DNA from: Georgenia ruanii
GTDB lineage: Bacteria > Actinomycetota > Actinomycetes > Actinomycetales > Actinomycetaceae
Assembly (NCBI RefSeq): GCF_009193175.1
Contig: NZ_VUKE01000013.1
Coordinates: 62,001 to 126,000, forward strand
Reading direction: 5' to 3'
DNA length: 64,000 nt
A model generated the notes under the pieces. It made no database searches and was not told where the DNA came from. It worked only from the letters and a program-made list of their open reading frames with translations. Positions within the stretch are counted from its first letter, which is position 1; each line of letters begins with the position of its first letter. A program made the translations under genes and the position numbers. Shown piece after piece: positions 1-7,487 of the stretch.

Positions 1-323
1 CCTCGACCACGCACCGGCAGCTGAGCGCCGAGCAGCTGGACGCCGCCGGGGTGCGCGGGGACCTCATCCGGCTCTCCGTCGGGCTCGAGGACCTCGAGGA
101 CATCCTGTGGGACCTCGACCAGGCACTGACCCGGGCCACCGGACGCACCCGCGAGGGCGCGCCGGCCGACGTCGTCGCCGACTGGGACGACGCGGGGCCG
201 GCGGGGGCTGCCGGGGAGCCGGCGGGTGTCGCGGTGCCCGTCGAGGCCGCGTCCGTCCAGGCGGGCGCCGCGTCCATCCAGGCGGGCGCCGCCTGCACCA
301 TCGGAGAAGGAGCCCGCGCATGA
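1..323 (+). CDS. O-acetylhomoserine/cystathionine-type PLP enzyme, C-terminal part (metY-like), truncated by window edge
   Basis: Only the C-terminal end is present; the reading frame enters at base 3. The segment HRQLSAEQL followed by [20 protein letters not shown] is the typical C-terminal signature of the Cys/Met-metabolism PLP-dependent family (O-acetylhomoserine sulfhydrylase, cystathionine synthase/lyase). The spacing of the HRQL motif favours a MetY-type enzyme, which makes homocysteine from O-acetylhomoserine and sulfide. After the family's usual end the protein runs on for about 60 Ala/Gly-rich residues, including a 7-residue repeat ([14 protein letters not shown]). Its TGA stop at 321-323 overlaps the ATG of the next gene, so the two are probably translationally coupled. 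The active-site lysine lies outside the window, so the exact substrate is uncertain. Confidence 0.8.
   Translation, partial: STTHRQLSAEQLDAAGVRGDLIRLSVGLEDLEDILWDLDQALTRATGRTREGAPADVVADWDDAGPAGAAGEPAGVAVPVEAASVQAGAASIQAGAACTIGEGARA
250..291 (+). repeat. 21-bp tandem repeat, 2 copies, in the 3' end of the metY-like gene
   Basis: Two adjacent 21-nt units (250-270 and 271-291) differ at one base. They are in frame and encode a 7-residue repeat in the Ala-rich C-terminal extension. Confidence 0.8.
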
Positions 324-817
324 CCGCCACCGCCGAACGCACCTGGGTGGGGCCCTCCGCCCCCGAACGGCTCGCCATCCTGCGCCGCACCCGCTCGATC
401 GCGATCGTCGGGGCGTCGGACAAGCCCTCCCGGGCGTCGTACTTCGTGGCGACCTACCTGCTCTCCTCCACGCCGTACCGGGTGTACTTCGTCAACCCGG
501 TCGCCAAGGAGATCCTGGGACAGCCCGTCTACCCCTCGCTGGCGGACCTGCCCGAGGCGCCCGACCTCGTCGACGTCTTCCGCCGCCACGACGACCTGCC
601 GCAGGTGCTCGAGGAGACCATCGCCGCCGGGGCCAAGACGTTGTGGCTGCAGCTGGGGTCCTGGCACGAGGACGTCGCCCGCGGCGGCGAGGCGGCCGGC
701 CTGGAGGTGGTCATGGACCGCTGCGTGAAGATCGAGCACGCCCGCTTCCACGGCGGGCTGCACCTGGCGGGCTTCAACACCGGGGTGATCTCCTCGCGGC
801 GCCAGGTGCGCGCCTGA
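320..817 (+). CDS. CoA-binding domain protein (YccU-like)
   Basis: This 165-residue protein is a single Rossmann-type CoA-binding domain. The N-terminal motif [11 protein letters not shown] (about residues 33-43) is the nucleotide-binding loop; VYFVNP and the late [12 protein letters not shown] segment are typical of the stand-alone CoA-binding proteins related to succinyl-CoA ligase alpha subunits. The domain binds CoA, but no reaction is established for these single-domain proteins. The ATG at 320 overlaps the preceding stop by the ATGA arrangement, with GGAGAAGGAG upstream as ribosome-binding site. Pairing with a Cys/Met PLP enzyme is recurrent in actinobacteria (from memory). A strong terminator follows. 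Confidence 0.85.
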   Translation: MTATAERTWVGPSAPERLAILRRTRSIAIVGASDKPSRASYFVATYLLSSTPYRVYFVNPVAKEILGQPVYPSLADLPEAPDLVDVFRRHDDLPQVLEETIAAGAKTLWLQLGSWHEDVARGGEAAGLEVVMDRCVKIEHARFHGGLHLAGFNTGVISSRRQVRA

Positions 818-839
818 CGCGCGCTGCCCTTTGTCCCGG

Positions 840-872
840 CCGGCCCCGGCGCCCCTGTGGCGCCGGGGCCGG
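840..872 (+). terminator. Rho-independent-type hairpin after the CoA-binding gene
   Basis: A perfect 14-bp GC stem (CCGGCCCCGGCGCC) closes a 5-nt loop (CCTGT), 22 bases after the stop. It has no clear T-tract, as is common in high-GC actinobacteria. Confidence 0.75.
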
Positions 873-1232
873 TTCGGCAGTGGCGCGCGCCGGCGTCAGC
901 TTCGCCTTCCGGTGGCGGTGAAGGCCCCGCAGGTCGCTGTGGTGTCACCTTCGTCAGGCATATAGCCGGACGGATGTACACCATTGCGTGCGCGCCGGGG
1001 CCTCGGCCGTCCTCGGGCCCCGCGTCGCTTCCACCGTCGTCCAGGCGCCGCCGGTTGAGCCCGATCGAACGTGCGCTGCTACCAGCCGATCGGCGCGTCA
1101 CCGCGAGCAGGACCTCGCGGCCCGCCGCAGGCCGCGCCCTTCCGCGCAAATCGTCCCGATTCCGGTGGCACCGCCCCGGCCCGCCCGGTTGACTGGGACG
1201 AGGTACAGGCGTCGAGGACGAGGAGCGTCGAG
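873..1232. other. Intergenic region upstream of ku, no gene seen
   Basis: This stretch of 360 bases between the terminator and ku holds no convincing ORF, RNA gene or repeat. A ku promoter must lie here, but no -35/-10 pair with good spacing could be chosen. AGGAG just before the ATG at 1233 is the likely ribosome-binding site. Confidence 0.5.
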
Positions 1233-2420
1233 ATGCGCGCGATCTGGAAGGGGTCGATCAGCTTCGGCCTGGTCAACGTGCCCATCAAGCTCTTCAGCGC
1301 CACGGAGAGCCACGATGTCGAGCTGCACCAGGTACACAACGCCGACGGCGGCCGCATCCGGTACCAGCGCCGCTGCGAGGTGTGCGGCAAGGTGGTCGAC
1401 TACCAGGACATCGCCAAGGCCTACGACGACGGCGACCGCACGGTGGTCCTCACCGACGAGGACTTCGACGCCCTGCCGGTGGAGAAGTCCCGCGAGATCA
1501 GCGTGCTGGAGTTCGTCCCCTCGGACCAGCTCGACCCGATCATGTTCCAGAAGCCGTACTACCTGGCGCCGGACTCGAAGTCGACGAAGTCCTACGTGCT
1601 GCTGCGCCGGACCCTCGAGGAGACGGACCGCACGGCGATCGTGAACTTCACGCTGCGGGAGAAGACGCGGCTGGGGGCGCTGCGGGTGCGCGGTGACGTC
1701 CTCGTGCTGCAGTCGCTGCTGTGGGAGGACGAGGTCCGCGAGGCGAACTTCCCCGAGCTCGAGCAGAGCGTCACGCTCAGCTCGAAGGAGATGGAGATGG
1801 CCTCCGCGCTCGTCTCCAGCTTCGAGTCCGACTTCAACCCCGACGAGTTCGAGGACGAGTACCAGGTCGAGCTGCGCCAGCTCATCCAGGCCAAGCTCGA
1901 GCAGGGCGAGGCCGTCGACACCGAGAAGACGTTCGGCGAGACCGGCGAGGAGGAGGGCGCGGAGGTGCTCGACCTCATGGAGGCCCTGCGCCGGTCGGTC
2001 GAGGCGTCGCGCGGCAAGAAGACCGGCGCCAAGGGGCGGCGCACCGGCACCGACGACGAGGCCCCCGCGGACCAGGCCGATGAGGAGAAGCCGGCAGGCA
2101 AGAGCGCCGGGACGAAGAGGCCCGCACGGAAGAGCGCCGGGGAGAAGACCGCGACGGCGGGCGAGAAGGCGCCGGCCCGGAGGACGGCGGCCGAGAAGGC
2201 GCCGGCCCGGAGGACGGCAGCCGAGAAGGCGCCGGCCCGGAGGACGGCAGCCGAGAAGGCCCCGGCACACAAGACCACGGCAAGCAAGACCGCCGACGAG
2301 AAGGCCCCGGCACGGCGGAGCACCGCCAAGCGGGCGAGTGCGGAGACGGCGGAGGAGAAGCCGGCCGCGAAGAAGACCACGAGCCGCACGAAGAAGACCC
2401 CGGCCAAGAAGACCGCCTGA
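1233..2420 (+). CDS. ku: Non-homologous end-joining protein Ku
   Basis: Bacterial Ku binds DNA double-strand ends as a homodimer and recruits LigD. The start MRAIWKGSISFGLVNVPIKL is diagnostic and fixes the ATG at 1233, preceded by AGGAGCG; the longer frame upstream lacks homology. The Ku core covers about residues 1-255 and ends in the EVLDLMEALRRSVE segment. A tail of about 130 residues follows, rich in Lys, Ala and Thr and built on an EKAPARRTAA repeat; it resembles histone H1-like DNA-binding tails of other actinobacterial Ku proteins and probably helps hold DNA non-specifically. At 395 residues it is longer than minimal Ku (about 270-300). No ligD is present in the window, so Ku stands alone here. 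Confidence 0.95.
   Translation: MRAIWKGSISFGLVNVPIKLFSATESHDVELHQVHNADGGRIRYQRRCEVCGKVVDYQDIAKAYDDGDRTVVLTDEDFDALPVEKSREISVLEFVPSDQLDPIMFQKPYYLAPDSKSTKSYVLLRRTLEETDRTAIVNFTLREKTRLGALRVRGDVLVLQSLLWEDEVREANFPELEQSVTLSSKEMEMASALVSSFESDFNPDEFEDEYQVELRQLIQAKLEQGEAVDTEKTFGETGEEEGAEVLDLMEALRRSVEASRGKKTGAKGRRTGTDDEAPADQADEEKPAGKSAGTKRPARKSAGEKTATAGEKAPARRTAAEKAPARRTAAEKAPARRTAAEKAPAHKTTASKTADEKAPARRSTAKRASAETAEEKPAAKKTTSRTKKTPAKKTA
2163..2252 (+). repeat. 30-bp in-frame tandem repeat, 3 copies, in the Ku tail
   Basis: Units at 2163-2192, 2193-2222 and 2223-2252 each encode EKAPARRTAA and differ by at most one base. More diverged copies follow to about 2330. Confidence 0.9.
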
Positions 2421-2549
2421 CCTGCCGCCGGGGGTTCGGGGACGGCGCCGGGTCACCGCGCCCGCCTCGGACTCCGTCTCTCACAGCCCTCGGGCTCCGG
2501 TCTTCAGCCTTGAGCCGTCAACGTTGCTCGACGGTCAACCTGGCCCGGC

Positions 2550-2640
2550 GACGCGCCCGCCCACTCAGCCCTGCTCGGCCGACGCGCCCGCCCGCTCAGG
2601 CCTGCCCGGCGCCGCCCCGCCCACTCAGCCCTGCTCGACC
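2550..2640. repeat. 30-bp tandem repeat copying the 3' end and stop codon of the LLM gene
   Basis: Three imperfect units (2550-2580, 2581-2610, 2611-2640). The last contains the real stop of the minus-strand LLM gene (complement of 2625-2627). The two outer units repeat the same last codons and stop (TCA on the plus strand at 2565 and 2596). Confidence 0.75.
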
Positions 2641-3620
2641 GGCGCGGCCGCCCGCAGCTTCTCCAACAGCGGCCCGGCGGCCTCGTCGAGGAACGCCTGC
2701 TGCCCCTCGTCGCCGATCTGGACCAGGGCGATGTCCGTGAACCCGGCCTCCCAGAACGCCTTGACCGCCTCGACCACTGCGTCCAGGTCGGGCCCGCACG
2801 GGATGGAGGCGGCGACGTCCTCCGGCCTGACGAACTGCGTGGCGTCCGTGAAGGACCGGGTGGTGGGCAGGTCGGCATTGACGCCCCACCCGCCGCCGAA
2901 CCACCGAAACGTCCGGTGCGCGCGCTCGACGGCCGCGTCGGCGTCGCGGTCCCAGCAGATGGGGATCTGGCCGATGGCCCGGGACGCGGGCAGGTCGTCG
3001 TCGGCGCGCAGCTGGCGCCACAGCTTCAGCGGCTCGGGCTCCGGCTGGGTGCTGATCAGGTGGTCGGCCAGGGAGGAGAACCGGTGGACCGACTGCTCCC
3101 CCGACACGGCGACGCCGATCTCCACCGGGCGCTCGGGCACGTCCCACAGCTCCGCCGAGTCCACCCGGAAGTGGTCGCCGTCGAAGGTGAGGTGGTCGCC
3201 GTCGAGCAGGTGCCGAATGATGACCAGCGCCTCCTCGAGCATGTCGTGACGCTCCCCCACCGCCGGCCAGCGCTCGCCGACCACGTGCTCGTTGAGGTTC
3301 TCCCCCGCGCCCAGACCGAGGACGAACCGCTCGTCGGAGAGCACCGCCAGGGTGGCCGCCTTCTGCGCGACGACGGCGGGGTGGTAGCGCATGGTCGGGC
3401 ACGTCACGTACGTCATGAGCTCGACCCGCTCGGTGGCCTGCGCGACCGCGCCGAGCACGGTCCAGGCGTAGGGCGAGTGGCCCATCTCGTCGAGCCAGGG
3501 GAAGTAGTGGTCGGAGGAGACCTCGAAGTCGAAGCCCGCGCGCTCGGCGGCGACGGCGTAGCGCACGAGCTCTTTCGGCCCGCTCTGCTCGGTCATGAGC
3601 GTGTACCCAAATCGCACCAT
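2625..3620 (-). CDS. LLM-class F420-dependent oxidoreductase
   Basis: This 331-residue protein belongs to the luciferase-like monooxygenase superfamily, in the branch related to F420-dependent glucose-6-phosphate dehydrogenase. It starts MVRFGYTLMTEQ and carries SSDHYFPWLDEMGHSPYAW, LGLGAGENLNEHV and the C-terminal IALVQIGDEGQ segment characteristic of the F420-dependent family annotated TIGR03557 (from memory). The enzyme would transfer hydride between F420 and an unknown substrate in the cytosol. The ATG at 3620 was preferred over one 36 bases upstream because homology begins there. Its 3' end lies in a tandem repeat that duplicates the stop region. It is transcribed divergently from the UbiB-like gene, with about 155 bases between. 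Confidence 0.85.
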   Translation of the reverse strand: MVRFGYTLMTEQSGPKELVRYAVAAERAGFDFEVSSDHYFPWLDEMGHSPYAWTVLGAVAQATERVELMTYVTCPTMRYHPAVVAQKAATLAVLSDERFVLGLGAGENLNEHVVGERWPAVGERHDMLEEALVIIRHLLDGDHLTFDGDHFRVDSAELWDVPERPVEIGVAVSGEQSVHRFSSLADHLISTQPEPEPLKLWRQLRADDDLPASRAIGQIPICWDRDADAAVERAHRTFRWFGGGWGVNADLPTTRSFTDATQFVRPEDVAASIPCGPDLDAVVEAVKAFWEAGFTDIALVQIGDEGQQAFLDEAAGPLLEKLRAAAPVEQG

Positions 3621-3775
3621 GGGTCCCAGGCTGACACGGGCCTCGTGGGGCGGCACCCCGGGCCCCGGCGCTGCCCCGGCCCCGCTCGCGACGGTCGCGC
3701 CGTCGGCGACGTGCGGGTCGGCCTCAAACCGGATTTCCGGACGACGCAGGCTGGCCTCGCTGCCACACTGCGCCC

Positions 3776-5770
3776 ATGGGCTTCGTCATCTGGCTCCTCG
3801 CCGCGGTCAGCTACGTCGTCGGCGTCGTCGTCCTCGTCGCGATCGTGCGCCGCCTGCTCGGCGTGCGCGTGTCGTTCCTCCGCTCCGCGGTGGCGGCCGT
3901 CGTGGCGCTGCTCATCGCCCGGCCGCTGCTCGACTCCCTCGTCGACGAGCCGGTGGTCACCGAGGAGGCGCCGAGCGGCGCCGCGACGACGGAGGTGCTG
4001 CTCTACCTCGCCCTGCTCACCGTGTTCGCGTTCGTCGTGGCCATGGTGCTGCTCGTGATCGCCGAGGTGCTCGTCCCGGACGGTTCCGTCCCCGGCCCGC
4101 TGGACCTGTGGCGCAGCTGGCGGGCCCGGCTCGGCCGCTCGGGGCGGTACGTCGAGATCCTGCGCATCGCCACCCGCCACGGCCTGGCACGGTTCCTCCG
4201 CGGGCGGCGCCACCTGGCGCTGGGCACGAGCGCCGAACGCCGGGAGCTGGCCCGGGCGCTGCGCCGGGCCCTGGAGGACGGCGGGGTCACCTTCGTCAAG
4301 CTCGGCCAGCAGCTGTCCACCCGTCACGACCTGCTGCCCGCCGAGTTCACCGCCGAGCTGGCGCAGCTGCAGGACGGCGCCGCCCCGATCCCCTGGGAAG
4401 AGGTCCGCGGGCAGATCCGCCGCGAGACCGGGCGGGACCCGGAGGAGCTCTTCGCCGACGTCGAGCCCACCCCGCTCGCCTCGGCGTCCATCGGGCAGGT
4501 CCACGCCGCCCGGCTGCGCACCGGCGAACGGGTCGTGGTCAAGGTGCAGCGGCCCGAGATCGCCCGCGACGTCGACCGCGACCTCGACATCGTCAGCCGG
4601 CTGGCGGCCACGCTCGACGCGCGCACCGACTGGGCGCGGGCGCTCGGTGTGCGCGAGCTCGCCGCCGGCTTCGCGGCCGCCCTGCGCGAGGAGCTGGACT
4701 TCCGCATCGAGCGCGACAACATGATCGGCGTCGCCGCCGGGCTGGCCGACGGCAACGGCGGGCACATCCGCGTGCCCGTCCCCGTCGCCCCGCTCAGCGG
4801 CAGCCAGGTGCTGGTCATGGAGCGGCTCGACGGCGTCCCCCTCGGCGCGGCACAGCACGTGCTCGCCCGGCTCGGCGAGCAGGAACGACGGCGCATCGCC
4901 GACACCTTGCTCCAGACCGTCGTCGACCAGCTGCTGCAGACCGGCATCTTCCACGTCGACCTCCACCCCGGCAACGTCCTCGTCGGCGCGGAGGGCAGTC
5001 TGGGCATGCTCGACCTCGGCTCGGTGGGCCGGCTCGGCGCGAAGACCCGCCGCGCGATGAGCCAGTTCCTCGCCGCCATCGGCACCGGCGACTCCATGGC
5101 GGCGACCGACGCGCTCCTCGAGCTCGTCGAGCGGCCCGAGGCCGTGGACGAGCGCGGCCTGGAGCAGGCCCTGGGCGTCCTCATCCTCCGGTTCACGGCC
5201 GGCGGCGGCGTCGACGGCGCCGCCGCGTTCACCTCGCTGTTCGGTCTCATCAACGACTTCCGGCTGGGCGTGCCGCCCGAGGTCGCGGCCGTCTTCCGCG
5301 CCATGGCCACGCTCGAGGGCACGCTCCGGGCGATCGACCCGGGCTACGACCTGGTCACCGAGGCCAAGGCGATGGGCCGCAAGCGGGTGACGGCGATGCT
5401 TGGCCCGACCCACCTCAAGGACACGATGGAGCAGGAGCTCGGCGCCCTGCTGCCGATCCTCCGGCGCCTGCCGCATCGGGTGGACCGCATCGCCGACGCC
5501 GTCGAGCACGGGCGCCTGAGCGCCAACGTGCGCCTGTTCGCCGACGCCCGCGACCGGCGCATCGTCACCAACCTCGTGCACCGCACGCTCCTGACGGTGC
5601 TGGCGGCGACTGCGGGGATGATGTCCGTGGTCCTGTTCACCATCAAGGGCGGTCCGATGGTGACGGCGGAGACGAGCCTGTTCACCGTGCTCGGCACGAG
5701 CCTGTTCCTCGTGTCGGTGGTGCTCGTGCTGCGCGTCCTCATCATCGTGCTGCGCCGCGAGGAACCGTGA
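3776..5770 (+). CDS. UbiB/ABC1/AarF-family atypical kinase, membrane-anchored
   Basis: This 664-residue protein has hydrophobic segments near residues 2-50 and 72-100, then an ABC1 kinase-like domain. Visible motifs are the family-specific KxGQ (VKLGQ, about residues 174-178), ASIGQVHAA in place of a glycine loop (about 237-245), the lysine of VVVKVQRP (K256), HVDLHPGNVLV (393-403) and LDLGS (412-416). Two C-terminal hydrophobic helices end the protein. UbiB relatives are ATPases or kinases that support isoprenoid-lipid (quinone) metabolism; the substrate here is unknown. The ATG at 3776 matches the start of the first membrane helix. Five short tandem repeats begin inside its last codons (5758-5875). 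Confidence 0.85.
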   Translation: MGFVIWLLAAVSYVVGVVVLVAIVRRLLGVRVSFLRSAVAAVVALLIARPLLDSLVDEPVVTEEAPSGAATTEVLLYLALLTVFAFVVAMVLLVIAEVLVPDGSVPGPLDLWRSWRARLGRSGRYVEILRIATRHGLARFLRGRRHLALGTSAERRELARALRRALEDGGVTFVKLGQQLSTRHDLLPAEFTAELAQLQDGAAPIPWEEVRGQIRRETGRDPEELFADVEPTPLASASIGQVHAARLRTGERVVVKVQRPEIARDVDRDLDIVSRLAATLDARTDWARALGVRELAAGFAAALREELDFRIERDNMIGVAAGLADGNGGHIRVPVPVAPLSGSQVLVMERLDGVPLGAAQHVLARLGEQERRRIADTLLQTVVDQLLQTGIFHVDLHPGNVLVGAEGSLGMLDLGSVGRLGAKTRRAMSQFLAAIGTGDSMAATDALLELVERPEAVDERGLEQALGVLILRFTAGGGVDGAAAFTSLFGLINDFRLGVPPEVAAVFRAMATLEGTLRAIDPGYDLVTEAKAMGRKRVTAMLGPTHLKDTMEQELGALLPILRRLPHRVDRIADAVEHGRLSANVRLFADARDRRIVTNLVHRTLLTVLAATAGMMSVVLFTIKGGPMVTAETSLFTVLGTSLFLVSVVLVLRVLIIVLRREEP

Positions 5771-5875
5771 GGGCCTCCGCCGAGGGGTCATGAGCGCCCC
5801 GCCGAGGGGTCTTGAGCGCCTCCGCCGAGGAAACCGTGAGCACCTCCACGGCACAGGAACGCTGAGCAGCTCCGC
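5758..5875 (+). repeat. 22-26-bp degenerate tandem repeat, 5 copies, spanning the ubiB-like stop codon
   Basis: Units begin at about 5758, 5781, 5803, 5826 and 5850 and share the pattern CGAGG...TGAGCGCCTCCGC. Each contains a TGA; the first is the true stop (5768-5770). Unit 4 restores GAGGAAACCGTGA, close to the gene's own last codons. Confidence 0.7.
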
Positions 5876-5896
5876 CGGCACGACCCTCACGCCGTG

Positions 5897-5912
5897 TTAT
5901 CCACACCTGTGG
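5897..5912 (+). promoter_or_regulatory. DnaA-box-like palindromic motif upstream of the HNH gene
   Basis: TTATCCACA (5897-5905) equals the consensus DnaA box and runs into TGTGG, giving CCACA-CC-TGTGG as a small inverted repeat. It lies about 100 bases before the DUF222-HNH start. A regulatory or target-site role is inference. Confidence 0.4.
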
Positions 5913-6008
5913 CAGACCTGTTTGGCGGTGTCCCCGGCCGCGGATAGGTTTGGACCCATCGTCGAACACAGTTTCGACACGTCGACGGCGACGGGAGGTG
6001 TGGCCACC

Positions 6009-7376
6009 ATGTCTGGTTCTGCCCCCTCCGCCGCCGTCGCCGCCACGCTGGACCAGGTGGGCGCCCTCCTGACCGACCTGAACGCCGTCGACCTCCAAGC
6101 CCTGCCGTCCCAGGCGCTGCTCGACACCGTCGGTCGGATCGAGACGCTGCAGCGCCAGCTCGAGGGGCTCAACGCGAAGGCCCTCGCCGCGGCCGAGGCG
6201 GACGGGCTCTGGGCCACCACCGGCGCCCGGTCGTTCGCCGCCTGGTACCGCAACGTCAGCGGCCGGCACACCAGCACCGCGCGGCGGCAGGTGCGCCAGG
6301 CCCGGGTGTTGCGTGACCGGCTCCCGGCCGCGGCGAAGGCCCTCGCCCAGGGCGAGATCGGACCGGACCACGTCGCCGCCCTGGTCCGGCACACCACGAA
6401 CAGCCCCCTCCGCCGGGACCAGCTCGGCGACGAGGAGATGGGCGAGGAGTTCCTCGTCGCGCGCGCCAGGGAGCTCGACGCCGCGGACTTCCTGCACATC
6501 GTCAAGCACTGGGCCGTCCGCACCGACCCCGACGCCGCGGACCGGGCGTGGAAGGACGACGGCGACCGCGCCGAGCTGACCATCGCCGAGACCACCGGCG
6601 GCTACCACCTGGCCGGCTGGCTCTCCAAGATCGACGGGATGGCCCTCGTGACGGCCCTGGACGCGCGCGTGGGCGTGCCGGCCGCGGACGACACCCGCAC
6701 CGTCGCCCAGCGCCGCGCCGCCGCCCTGGGCTCCCTCGCCCGCCTCGCCCTCGACGGCGGCACGCTCAAGCCCGGCGCCCGGATCCGGCCGCACCTGGCG
6801 GTGCACGTGCCGATCGACACCCTGCTGCGCATGGTCACCGCCTCGCGGCCCGACGACTGCGACGGAGCCCCAAGCCGGCCGGGGACAGCCTTCGGGGCAG
6901 GGCCGCTGGAGCCGCAGCCGCTCGACGTCATCCCCGCCGAGCTGGACCCGGAGGCCCTCGCCGGCGCCGAGCCAGCCACGCTGGAGGACGGCACGCCGAT
7001 CCCGCACGCCGAGCTGGCCCGCCTGGCCTGCCAGAGCCAACTTCACCGCGTGATCTTCGGCCCCGACTCCGAGGTCCTCGACCTCGGACGGGAGGAACGC
7101 CTCTACACCGCCGCCCAGGCCCGCGCCATCATCGCCCGGGACCGTCGATGTCAGTACCCCGGCTGCAACGCCCCGCCGTACGAGGGCGAGATCCACCACA
7201 GCCTGTACTGGTACGCGCACGACGGACCGACCGACGTGGGCAAGGGCGTCCTGCTCTGCTGGTACCACCACGACTACGTGCACCTGCATCGCATCGCGAT
7301 CCACCGATTCCTCGACCGCTGGCGCTTCGTGCGTCCCGACGGCAGCGTCATCGGCGAGACCGGCGTGGCCGCCTGA
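6009..7376 (+). CDS. DUF222 / HNH endonuclease-domain protein (13E12-repeat type)
   Basis: This 455-residue protein has an N-terminal DUF222 region (about residues 15-330) and a C-terminal HNH nuclease fold. The HNH part contains RDRRCQYPGC, then EIHHSLYW, and LLCWYHHDYVH, giving the Cys, His-His and final His residues expected for a metal-binding beta-beta-alpha nuclease. The family is abundant and multi-copy in actinobacteria (the 13E12 family in mycobacteria) and its biological role is unsettled; nuclease activity is inferred from the motif. The ATG at 6009 has GGGAGGTG just upstream. An in-frame upstream extension from 5790 is low-complexity repeat and was rejected. A long hairpin terminator follows. 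Confidence 0.85.
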   Translation: MSGSAPSAAVAATLDQVGALLTDLNAVDLQALPSQALLDTVGRIETLQRQLEGLNAKALAAAEADGLWATTGARSFAAWYRNVSGRHTSTARRQVRQARVLRDRLPAAAKALAQGEIGPDHVAALVRHTTNSPLRRDQLGDEEMGEEFLVARARELDAADFLHIVKHWAVRTDPDAADRAWKDDGDRAELTIAETTGGYHLAGWLSKIDGMALVTALDARVGVPAADDTRTVAQRRAAALGSLARLALDGGTLKPGARIRPHLAVHVPIDTLLRMVTASRPDDCDGAPSRPGTAFGAGPLEPQPLDVIPAELDPEALAGAEPATLEDGTPIPHAELARLACQSQLHRVIFGPDSEVLDLGREERLYTAAQARAIIARDRRCQYPGCNAPPYEGEIHHSLYWYAHDGPTDVGKGVLLCWYHHDYVHLHRIAIHRFLDRWRFVRPDGSVIGETGVAA

Positions 7377-7432
7377 GCCGCTCCCACGGCACCACGCGCC
7401 CGCCATGCCGCGGCCCACCGCGGGCGGCGCGG

Positions 7433-7476
7433 CCGCGCGTCCGTCCCCTCCTCCTGCCGGAGGGACGGACGCGCGG
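7433..7476. terminator. Bidirectional terminator between convergent HNH and LLM genes
   Basis: The arms CCGCGCGT-CCGTCCCCTCC and GGAG-GGACGG-ACGCGCGG form an 18-bp stem with a single bulge and a 7-nt loop, between a plus-strand gene ending at 7376 and a minus-strand gene ending at 7488. Confidence 0.75.
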
Positions 7477-7487
7477 GTCTGGCGGGC

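Noticed and set aside
1098-2456. 452-codon minus-strand frame opposite ku
   Set aside because: Leu/Arg/Gly-rich antisense translation without domain features; Ku is unambiguous on the other strand.
3593-5890. Long minus-strand open frame opposite the UbiB-like gene
   Set aside because: Codon third-position bias and all recognisable motifs are on the plus strand; the antisense frame is low-complexity.
5897-5905. Replication origin
   Set aside because: A single DnaA-box match with no box cluster and no dnaA, dnaN or gyrB nearby.
5790-6008. N-terminal extension of the HNH protein from an earlier in-frame ATG
   Set aside because: The extension consists of repeat and intergenic sequence; the ATG at 6009 has a good ribosome-binding site and the family's normal start.
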